This document shows positions 45,601 through 52,671 of a DNA stretch of 64,000 nucleotides, piece after piece. The notes under the pieces are model-generated. The model was not told where the DNA came from and made no database searches. It saw nothing but the letters and a program-made list of their open reading frames with translations. The translations under genes and the position numbers were made by a program. Every line of letters starts with the position of its first letter. Position 1 is the stretch's first letter. This DNA is from Pseudomonadales bacterium. GTDB taxonomy: Bacteria; Pseudomonadota; Gammaproteobacteria; Pseudomonadales; Pseudohongiellaceae. Location of the stretch: assembly GCA_022819645.1 (NCBI GenBank), contig JAJEGU010000041.1:86846-150845 (forward strand), in the 5' to 3' direction.

Positions 45601-47102
45601 ACGACCTGGTAGTCGAACATGTCGGGAATCGCCCCGCCATTGGTGAGGGCGGTAAGATTGGCGCCGCGTCGGGCCCGCACTTGCCCGTTGATGGCGTCGA
45701 GATGCAGCAGCGCGCCGCGCCGGCCGCGCCGGGTCGTGTAGCCTTCGGCGAGCATGCGGATGATGTCGTCGAACTCGCCGCGCTCGAGACCGCGGTAGGG
45801 ATGCGCCCGGCGAATCAGTCCGTACAACTCATCGAGTGCGAGACCGTCGCCATGCATGGCGGTTTCCGCCACGATCTGCTGGGCGAGGATGTCGAGTGGC
45901 TTTTCCGGCGCGTGGATGCGGTCGAGCTCTCCGGCGCGGATCGCCAGGAGCAGGGCGGCGGCTTCGCACAGGTCATCGCGGCTCAGGGGAAACAGCACCC
46001 CCCTGGGGGTGCCGTCGATGGAATGGCCGCTGCGCCCCACGCGCTGCAGGAATGCCGCGATTCGCTTGGGCGAGGAAAACTGCACCACCAGATCCACATG
46101 GCCGATATCGATACCGAGTTCCATGGAAGCCGTGGCCACCAGCACCTTGAGCTTGCCGGTCTTGAGCTGCTGCTCGGCGGCAAAACGGTGATCGCGGCTC
46201 ATGCTGCCATGATGGGCGCTGACCACGCCTTCGCCGAGCCGTTCTCCCAACGCCAGCGCCAGCCTCTCCGACAGGCGCCGGGTATTGACGAAAACCAGGG
46301 TGGTGGTGTGCGCCAGAATCAGTTCCACCAGCCGCTGGTACAACTCATCCCAGACTTCCGCGCTCATCACCGCGGACAGCGGCGAGCCCGGCACTTCCAC
46401 GGCAAGTTCCATCTGCCGGCGGTGGCCCGAGTCGATGATTTCGCAGTGGGCGTCCCCGGCAAGAAAGCGCGCAACCCCGGCGATGGGCTTCTGGGTGGCC
46501 GACAGGCCGATACGCTGCACGCGCCCGCCACCGGACCCGGCCACAAGATTTTCCAGCCGCTCGATGGAAAGCGCGAGATGCGAGCCCCGCTTGTCGCCGA
46601 GCATGGCGTGAATCTCGTCGACGATCAGCGTCGACACCGAGGCGAGCATGGCGCGTCCGCTGGCGCTGGTCAGCAGCAGATAGAGCGATTCGGGGGTCGT
46701 GACCAGGATGTGCGGCGGATGCGTGGCCATCTTGCGGCGTTCGGCGGCGGGGGTATCGCCGGTGCGAACCGCGATCCGGATTTCGGGCGCGGCATCCCCG
46801 CGCGCCTCGGCGATGCCGGCGAGCGGAATCTGCAGGTTCCGGTGTATGTCGTTGTTCAGCGCTTTCAGCGGAGAAACGTACAGAATCTGCACGCCCGACG
46901 ATAGCGCGTCGCCCTGGCTTACAAGACGATCAAGACCCGCATAGAACGCCGCAAGCGTCTTGCCGCTGCCGGTGGGCGCGGCAATCAGCGTATGACTGCC
47001 CCGCCGAATCGCCGCCCAGGCATCGGCCTGCGCAGGAGTCGGCGCCGTGAACTGCGCCTCGAACCAGCGCCGGCAAGCCGGATGAAATTCCTCAAGCGAC
47101 AT
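42687..47102 (-). CDS. lhr: Large ATP-dependent helicase Lhr
   Basis: 1471 residues, the size of full-length bacterial Lhr. Superfamily 2 helicase core: APTGSGKT (Walker A, near residue 45), [16 protein letters not shown] (DEVH box, near 165), SATQKPI, then [23 protein letters not shown] and [10 protein letters not shown]. After it come the winged-helix and Lhr-specific domains ([20 protein letters not shown]), then a long C-terminal region characteristic of Lhr. It unwinds DNA/RNA hybrids and is tied to DNA repair. The stop codon abuts a REP-like unit. Confidence 0.96.
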   Translation of the reverse strand: [1471 protein letters not shown]

Positions 47103-47263
47103 CGAACCACTCGTGATGAATTCGGAAAATTCAAAGTAGAGAACGCCGGCCGGTTTTGCAACCCAGACCGCCGGCGTCGCCAGGGCCGGAGAGCGCGGGA
47201 TGTGCCTGCGCCGGCTCGCGGGGCGCGCGCGGGATGTGCCTTCCGGCTAAATCTCAGCTCAAC

Positions 47264-47470
47264 AGTCCAGCCGCCAAGCACAGCTTGGCGTCGTTCGGCC
47301 TGCGCTCGAAGCTGGCGCTTCGAATACGCTTGTCCTCACCCATGTTGAGCTTCGAATCGAGCGCTCGTCGCTTTCGATCCAGTCGCCGAGCATAGCTCGG
47401 CGCCGTTCCGGCTGCGCGCGAAGCTTACGCTTCGCAATCGCTTGCCTCCACCCATCCATGGCACGCTCGT
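47264..47470 (-). repeat. AAGCG-type hairpin repeat, two tandem units
   Basis: Read on the minus strand: GGCAAGCGATTGCGAAGCGT ... GAACGGCGCCGAGCTATGCT (CGGCGACTGGA), then GACAAGCGTATTCGAAGCGC ... AAGCTGTGCTTGGCGGCTGG. These are two diverged copies of the 18432 and 32228 repeats. They fill most of the 520-nt interval 47103-47622, which otherwise holds no supported gene; GGGATGTGCCT also recurs inverted at its edges (about 47200 and 47500). Confidence 0.8.
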
Positions 47471-47622
47471 CGCTTACGACGCCTCCAGGCACATCCCGCG
47501 CGCGCCCCGCGAGCAGGAAAGATCGTACAGGCGCTCTCCGCGTAGTAAACTCGCAACCCTAGACGTTTCGGATTCCGGTTGGTGACACAACATCCCATTC
47601 CGGAAAATGACAGGAGGTTAAC

Positions 47623-49134
47623 TTGTCTGCGCAAGAACTCGTTATTCAGTCTGACATTGCCATCGACGACTATAGTCAGGGTTTCATGCCCGCAATTTGC
47701 CAACTCATTGGTGCCATTGCGACGCATGACGGTGTGGTCACCGCAGAGGAATATCAAGCTGTAGTCATCGTTAACAAACGACTTGTATCTATCGTCGACA
47801 GTCCGCTATTGATCAATACGTTGACACTTCGCTCAATTCTCGAACCTTCAAGCTTCAATGACGCAGTCAAACAAATCAGGAAGGCTGCAAAGGACCAGGA
47901 TCCGGAACTCAAGCAATATGTATTTCAGAGTCTTCAACCTCTGCTGTCCATACAAAGGGCGGATCAGGGGAAGACATTGCGATCAATACAAAGAGCACTG
48001 GAAATCGAAAAATCGGATTCACTGAGTGAACTCGCCGAATCGTTCCGTTCAGGATTAAAAGGCGTCTTGGACCGACGAACATCGTATGACAGGATCAGAG
48101 ACTTCGCTCTTGTATTCGACGACAAGCAGTTGCTCGAAGTGCTTGAAGAATGCGGCCGTGACGCTAATGGCGAAAGGTTGCAACAAGCATTGATAGTTTC
48201 CAAGGCTAGTGCAATCGAATCATGTCGAAAGCTGGAAGACAGAAATCACGATTTGGATTTACTAGAAATAGCGAATCAGCAACTGTCATCCATGGCAGAA
48301 ACCATGATCGAACAGACCAGAAAGCGGCTTCACGTGATTCAGAGGAGAGCTGACAAACAAAAGATGCACTTCGAAGAAGACGTAAACGCAATGCTGGAAG
48401 ATACACAAGTGGAACTGGAGAAAACCTGGAAAGATCGAGTTGCTCGCGCGGCTCGTGACAAACAGGCAGCCTTGCACAAATTACGAGATGACGAAGCAGT
48501 GCTGATTCTGAGTCAGAGAATTGACAAGGTTCGAAACCGCTACGATTCCGTAATGTCCGACTGGGGTGTGGAATACGAATCCTTTTGTAACGAACTTGCG
48601 GATTCAAGGAAAATCTTTTCCTTCAGTTTGAGTCGCAGGGAATTCACTGAATTGATTCCTTCCGCGTCAATTCAATCGCGTCTAATGTCATCTCTCGACT
48701 CCGTAACGTCGACTATCCTCAAGACTGGTGGCGTGGCTGGTGTAGCCACTGCAGCGATTGCTGGAGTGATGGGAGTCGGCACAGCCGCAGGGCTTCTCAT
48801 GACTCCCGTCGGATTGGGCGTGGGCGCAGGCGTCGCTTTGTCTGGAATCTACAAATTTTTTTCAAAGCCGCAGGAGCGCATTTTGCGGGAAGCTGAGGTC
48901 AAGGCCGAAGAGACCGTCCGAAATCTGGGAAAGCTTTGTGAAGAAGCAATAGGTGAACATTGTGACGCCGTGGACGAATTGGTCGGACAATTCTACCGTG
49001 CGGCGGAATCCATCTATTCCCCCATAGCGAAGGAAGTGGCGATATCAGCCATGTGCTGCGACTATCAACGGAGGGTGATCGCCGAGATTTCGAAGAACAC
49101 TGAGCAATACGTGGAGAACATGCTTGAGCACTGA
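47623..49134 (+). CDS. Unrecognised protein: TerB-like N-terminus, coiled coil, glycine-rich hydrophobic segment
   Basis: Starts at TTG 47623, supported by AGGAGG 5 nt ahead; 503 residues. Residues about 20-120 (QLIGAIATHDGVVTAEEYQA) recall the TerB fold, which has an acidic DGxVxxxE motif. A long charged helical region with predicted coiled coil follows (about 180-300, ADKQKMHFEEDVNAMLEDT). Then GGVAGVATAAIAGVMGVGTA and GLLMTPVGLGVGAGVALSGI form a glycine-zipper-like hydrophobic stretch near residues 370-410, as in the membrane segments of dynamin-like or pore-forming proteins. No GTPase motif is seen. The gene is clearly less GC-rich than its surroundings, suggesting transfer. Function unknown. 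Confidence 0.6.
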   Translation: MSAQELVIQSDIAIDDYSQGFMPAICQLIGAIATHDGVVTAEEYQAVVIVNKRLVSIVDSPLLINTLTLRSILEPSSFNDAVKQIRKAAKDQDPELKQYVFQSLQPLLSIQRADQGKTLRSIQRALEIEKSDSLSELAESFRSGLKGVLDRRTSYDRIRDFALVFDDKQLLEVLEECGRDANGERLQQALIVSKASAIESCRKLEDRNHDLDLLEIANQQLSSMAETMIEQTRKRLHVIQRRADKQKMHFEEDVNAMLEDTQVELEKTWKDRVARAARDKQAALHKLRDDEAVLILSQRIDKVRNRYDSVMSDWGVEYESFCNELADSRKIFSFSLSRREFTELIPSASIQSRLMSSLDSVTSTILKTGGVAGVATAAIAGVMGVGTAAGLLMTPVGLGVGAGVALSGIYKFFSKPQERILREAEVKAEETVRNLGKLCEEAIGEHCDAVDELVGQFYRAAESIYSPIAKEVAISAMCCDYQRRVIAEISKNTEQYVENMLEH

Positions 49135-49249
49135 ACCTTTGCAACAATTCGGGGACACTCGTGTTGTTTGGTTTTTGATTGGGGCCACTTGCCGTATTAA
49201 CTGCATCTTGGTAGATTGACAGCATTGAATGAATTGAGGGGTGTTGACT

Positions 49250-49501
49250 GTGGCGGTACTGACTGTGCGGAACGTGCCTGATGAGGTGCATCGCGCCCTG
49301 CGGGTGCGGGCGGCCCGGCGAGGCCGCAGCACCGAGGCTGAAGTGCGCGTCATCCTTGAGGAAGCAGTGTTGCCGGAAGGTCGGGTCGGATTGGGCTCGC
49401 TGCTGACAGCTATCGGTCGTCGTATAAAGTTGACAGACGACGAGATGGCGGATTTTGTTCGACGTGATAACTCTCCGGGCCGACCGATTGATCTCGAATG
49501 A
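49250..49501 (+). CDS. FitA-like ribbon-helix-helix antitoxin
   Basis: GTG 49250 (MAVLTVRNVPDEVHRALRVR) is the likely start, with GAGGGG upstream; the track uses 49241. 83 residues. RNVPDEVHRALRVRAARRGR then STEAEVRVILEEA closely follows Neisseria FitA. It binds DNA as a dimer and blocks the toxin. Overlaps the toxin gene by 4 nt (ATGA). Confidence 0.88.
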   Translation: MAVLTVRNVPDEVHRALRVRAARRGRSTEAEVRVILEEAVLPEGRVGLGSLLTAIGRRIKLTDDEMADFVRRDNSPGRPIDLE

Positions 49502-49914
49502 TTCTGGTTGACACTAATGTGGTGTCGGAACCACTGCGCAAAGATCCGGAACCGCACGTTGCCGACTGGCTCGACGCGCAGGCGTTGGAGACACTGCATT
49601 TGTCCGCCATCACCGTCGCCGAACTGCGTTTCGGTGTTCAGGCGTTGCCCAAGGGCCGCCGCAGGGACCGGCTGCGGGAACAACTGGAGCGGCAGATACT
49701 GCCGCTGTTCGCCGGCCGGATATTGGTATTCGATCTGGCGGCTTCGCAAGCCTACGCCGAGCTGATGGCGAAGGCACGGTCTGCCGGGCGGGCGATCTCT
49801 GTCTCGGATGGCTATATCGCGGCGACTGCCGCCGCCAATGCAATGCTTGTGGCAACACGGGATACGTCGCCATTTGAAGCGGCCGGATTGGAGACTGTGA
49901 ATCCCTTCGGTTGA
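49498..49914 (+). CDS. FitB-like PIN-domain toxin (VapC family)
   Basis: 138 residues. The acidic PIN residues are in VDTNVVSEPLR, ITVAELRFGV, VSDGYIAATAAAN and ATRDTSPFEAAG. LERQILPLFAGRILVFD matches FitB strongly. A Mg-dependent RNase held by the upstream antitoxin; the module lies in the accessory block. Confidence 0.9.
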   Translation: MILVDTNVVSEPLRKDPEPHVADWLDAQALETLHLSAITVAELRFGVQALPKGRRRDRLREQLERQILPLFAGRILVFDLAASQAYAELMAKARSAGRAISVSDGYIAATAAANAMLVATRDTSPFEAAGLETVNPFG

Positions 49915-49978
49915 CAAGCGGGCGGCCGGTCGGCAACCTTTGCGCGTTGAGTGGAACTGAACGGTAAGGATTTGAGCG

Positions 49979-50671
49979 ATGAATGAACCGGCGCCGCCGG
50001 TCGGCTTTTCCGAGCGATTTTCCGGCTGGCTGGGCAATGTCTGGCGGGAGAATCGCAACTTTCTGTTGCTGCTTTGCGCCATCGTGTTTTTCAAGAGCGC
50101 GATTGCGGATCTGAGTTCGATTTCCGGCGCGTCCATGTTGCCGACGCTCGTAGACGGCGACAAGGTCTGGGTCAACAAGCTCGCCTACGACGTGAAAGTT
50201 CCGTTTACCGATGTCACCCTGGCCAAACTGTCCGATCCGACGCGCGGCGATATCGTGATCATCGACAGCGCCCAGGCCCGCAAGCGGCTCGTGAAGCGCA
50301 TCGTCGGCGTACCCGGGGACCGGATCGAAATTCAGAACAACGCGCTGATCATCAACGGCGTCTCGGCGGACTATGAGGTGCTGTCGCGGGACGGCGGCGC
50401 CATGATTATCGAAGAGGCTCTGCCCGAGCGCAATCATCAGGTGCGGCTGACGCAATTCCCGGGTTCCAGCCGCAGTTACGGGCCTGTGGTCGTTCCCGAG
50501 GATCGCTATTTCGTACTCGGCGACAATCGCAACAGCAGCGCCGACAGCAGGGTTTACAGTTTCATACCCAGAGAAGAAATCATGGGCCGCTCGCGTTCAG
50601 TGGTTTTTTCGCTGGACAGTGACAATTATTTCCTGCCCCGCGGTAGCCGGTTCATGTCCGGGCTGGAGTAA
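49979..50671 (+). CDS. lepB: Signal peptidase I
   Basis: 230 residues. One membrane helix (FLLLLCAIVFFKSAIADL) precedes the catalytic domain. The catalytic Ser is in ISGASMLPTL, the Lys in KRLVKRIVGVPGD, and the box GDNRNSSADSR is intact. Only one clear transmembrane helix is seen. It cleaves signal peptides in the inner membrane. Whether this is the main or a second LepB cannot be told. Confidence 0.92.
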   Translation: MNEPAPPVGFSERFSGWLGNVWRENRNFLLLLCAIVFFKSAIADLSSISGASMLPTLVDGDKVWVNKLAYDVKVPFTDVTLAKLSDPTRGDIVIIDSAQARKRLVKRIVGVPGDRIEIQNNALIINGVSADYEVLSRDGGAMIIEEALPERNHQVRLTQFPGSSRSYGPVVVPEDRYFVLGDNRNSSADSRVYSFIPREEIMGRSRSVVFSLDSDNYFLPRGSRFMSGLE

Positions 50672-50760
50672 GGACCAAGGGGACCGCGAGCCCTCTACTG
50701 GTGTAAGATTCGCTGACACGAGAGCTACGCATGCGTAGCCCGAGACTATGGAGATACGGC

Positions 50761-51324
50761 ATGCAAATCCGATATTCACTGGCCGGAATGATTCTGGCCC
50801 TGTTCCTTTCCGGAACCGCTTTCGCCCAGGATTTCGACTGGGCGTCGGAATTTCCGGCAGGTGCGGCGTTGCCGCCGATTTCGGCGGAAGACCAGAACGG
50901 CGAAGTTCGCACTTTCGATGACCTCGTGGGCGCCAACGGCATGTTGTTCATGCTCAGCCGCTCATTCGACTGGTGACCCTATTGCATTTCTCAGCTCGTG
51001 CAGCTGACAGAGATTGCGGAACAGTTCGAGGAAATGGGTCTGTCCGTGGTGGCGATGACCTACGATTCGGTCGAAACGCTGAAGGAAGTCGAAGAAGACC
51101 AGGGCATCGAATTCACCTTGCTGCATGACGAGGCCATAACCCACGTCAATGCGCTGGGCATTCTGAATACCGATTACGAACCGGATTCGCGCGCTTACGG
51201 CGTTCCTTATCCGGGCATTTTCCTGATCGATTCGGATGGCGTGATCCAGGCGAAATTCGCCGAGGAAGACTATCGTGACCGGCCCGACTTCGCCTTCGTC
51301 CTGGAAGCCGCCGCCGATTTGTAA
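50761..51324 (+). CDS. Peroxiredoxin-like protein, probable selenoprotein (in-frame TGA read as Sec)
   Basis: ATG 50761 has GGAG 7 nt upstream; MQIRYSLAGMILALFLSGTA with FAQ is a signal peptide. The reading frame is interrupted only at 50974-50976 by TGA and resumes in the same frame to 51324 (TAA), 187 residues counting Sec72. Around it the sequence is MLSRSFDW-TGA-PYCISQLV, whereas peroxiredoxin-like relatives read RSxDWCPYCxxQL. The TGA thus replaces the redox cysteine, leaving U72-P-Y-C75. Downstream the thioredoxin-fold remainder (VVAMTYDSVETLKEV, YPGIFLIDSDGVIQAKF) is intact. A hairpin after the TGA fits a bacterial SECIS. It would reduce peroxides or disulfides in the periplasm. A nonsense mutation is the alternative. 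Confidence 0.75.
50987..51011 (+). promoter_or_regulatory. Candidate bacterial SECIS element
   Basis: Starting 10 nt after the TGA: UUU-C-UCAGCU, loop CGUGC, AGCUGA-C-AGA. Six consecutive upper pairs, one C-C mismatch, then three lower pairs (one G-U). The loop has 5 nt with G in its second position and begins 21 nt after the TGA. These are the features required by SelB-dependent bacterial SECIS elements. Confidence 0.65.
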
Positions 51325-51344
51325 CGCAAACGATTCCCGCGGCA

Positions 51345-51389
51345 GACGCCTGTGATGCGTTTGCTGCGACTGCGTGCGGAATGACGGGG
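51345..51389. repeat. Partial CATTCCGCG-type REP unit
   Basis: TGCTGCGACTGCGTGCGGAATGACG (quoted from its two halves TGCTGCGACTGCG and TGCGGAATGACG) matches one unit of the REP family at 137-212. It precedes four-hairpin copy D. Confidence 0.5.
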
Positions 51390-51401
51390 TGTTTCCAGCG
51401 C

Positions 51402-51472
51402 AGCAAAACAAAACCATGCTTTTGTTTTGCGATAATGAAAAACTCCACGGATGGAGTTTTCCAGGGAATACC
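51402..51472. repeat. Four-hairpin repeat, copy D (modules 3 and 4 only)
   Basis: Module 3 (GCAAAACAAAA/TTTTGTTTTGC) and module 4 (AAAACTCC/GGAGTTTT), ending GAATACC. It lies between the convergent peroxiredoxin-like gene and the ABC permease gene, 6 nt before the latter's stop codon. Confidence 0.85.
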
Positions 51473-51478
51473 TGGGAG

Positions 51479-52645
51479 CTAATCCCCCCGCAGTGCGCGG
51501 GTAATGGGTAATCTCGCGGCCTGCAGCGCGGGGAACAATCCTCCCGCAAGGCCGAGGGTGAGAGCCCAGACAATCCCGGTGATGAGGATGTCGGGGCCCA
51601 CGGCGAAATCAAAAGCCACCTGGGAAAACGATCCCTGGTTCAGGGTGGACACGGTATAGCCATTGAAGCCGAACCAGGCCACGGCGGCGCCGAGCAGGCC
51701 GCCGATGAGGGCGAGCGCCACCGATTCCACGAGCACGGAAATCACCACCGGCGCCGAACCAAAACCGAGCGCCCGCAGGGTGGCGATTTCCACGGTGCGG
51801 GTGGACACCGCGGCGTACATGGTGTTTAGCGCGGCAAACATGGCGCCCACCGCCATGATCAGCGCCACGCCATAGCCGAAGCCGGTGATCAGCGTGGTGA
51901 GGAATTCCGACTGGCTGCGGAAGAACTCTTCCTCGGAAGTAATCGACAGATCCACCGCCGGGTTGTTCTCGAAATCGCCGCGCACCGACTCGATGGCGCC
52001 GGGTTCTTCGAGTAGCACCCGCATGGAGCTGATCAGGCTGAAACGCCGGAAAGCCGATTGCGCCGTGGCCAGGTCGGCCCACAGCTCGGATTCGTAGGCT
52101 GAGCCGCCGGATTCGAAAATGCCCACCACGGTCCAGTCGGACTGCCGCAGTTCCACGGTTGCGCCGAGGTCGATGCCGAGAAACTGGGCGCTGGCGCCGC
52201 GGCCGGCGATCAGTTCATTGCGCCCTGGCGTGAAATTGCGACCCTCGATAATGCGCAGCTCGGGCCGCACTTCGAAGGCGGATTGCTCCACCCCGCGGAT
52301 GACCACATTGGAAGGCAGCAGGGTGGCGCGCTTGGGAATGTCCGCCACGGTGTACAACTCGCCGCTTGCCAGCCGCACACCGTCGAGCGTGGCGACGTAC
52401 TGGCTGCGCTGGAGGTCGATGGTGCTGCTCAACTCGGCGGAGGAACTGCCGCCCCGCAGCACGATGGCGCGGTCCGGCGCGCCGGCGCGATTCAGCGTTT
52501 CGGAAAACCCCGCCGCCATGGCGAGAATCGCCACCAGCACCGTAACAACGCCGCCGATGCCCACCACGATGACCGAGGAACTGCCAAGCCGGGAAGGCAG
52601 ATTGCGCAGGTTGAGCAGGGTGATCTGGAATATTTGCCCCAACAT
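51479..52645 (-). CDS. ABC transporter permease, FtsX/MacB type (second permease)
   Basis: 388 residues. An N-terminal helix (SSVIVVGIGGVVTVLVAILA), a periplasmic domain of about 220 residues, then three helices near the C-terminus (GYGVALIMAVGAMFAALNTM; STRTVEIATLRALGFGSAP is the coupling loop; ends in AARLPITRALRG). It is the last gene of a HlyD-ATPase-permease-permease operon, forming a heterodimer with the preceding permease. Confidence 0.88.
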   Translation of the reverse strand: MLGQIFQITLLNLRNLPSRLGSSSVIVVGIGGVVTVLVAILAMAAGFSETLNRAGAPDRAIVLRGGSSSAELSSTIDLQRSQYVATLDGVRLASGELYTVADIPKRATLLPSNVVIRGVEQSAFEVRPELRIIEGRNFTPGRNELIAGRGASAQFLGIDLGATVELRQSDWTVVGIFESGGSAYESELWADLATAQSAFRRFSLISSMRVLLEEPGAIESVRGDFENNPAVDLSITSEEEFFRSQSEFLTTLITGFGYGVALIMAVGAMFAALNTMYAAVSTRTVEIATLRALGFGSAPVVISVLVESVALALIGGLLGAAVAWFGFNGYTVSTLNQGSFSQVAFDFAVGPDILITGIVWALTLGLAGGLFPALQAARLPITRALRGD

Positions 52646-52671
52646 GATGAGAATTCCTGCGGCACCGGCTC

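Noticed and set aside
47103-47622. CRISPR array in the repeat-rich interval after lhr
   Set aside because: Only two diverged hairpin units of about 90-100 nt, not short identical direct repeats with unique spacers.
50731-51324. Reading the peroxiredoxin-like locus simply as a pseudogene with a nonsense mutation
   Set aside because: The only disruption is a TGA at the redox Cys position, followed by a SECIS-like hairpin, and the rest of the frame is intact. It remains the alternative if Sec machinery is missing from the genome.
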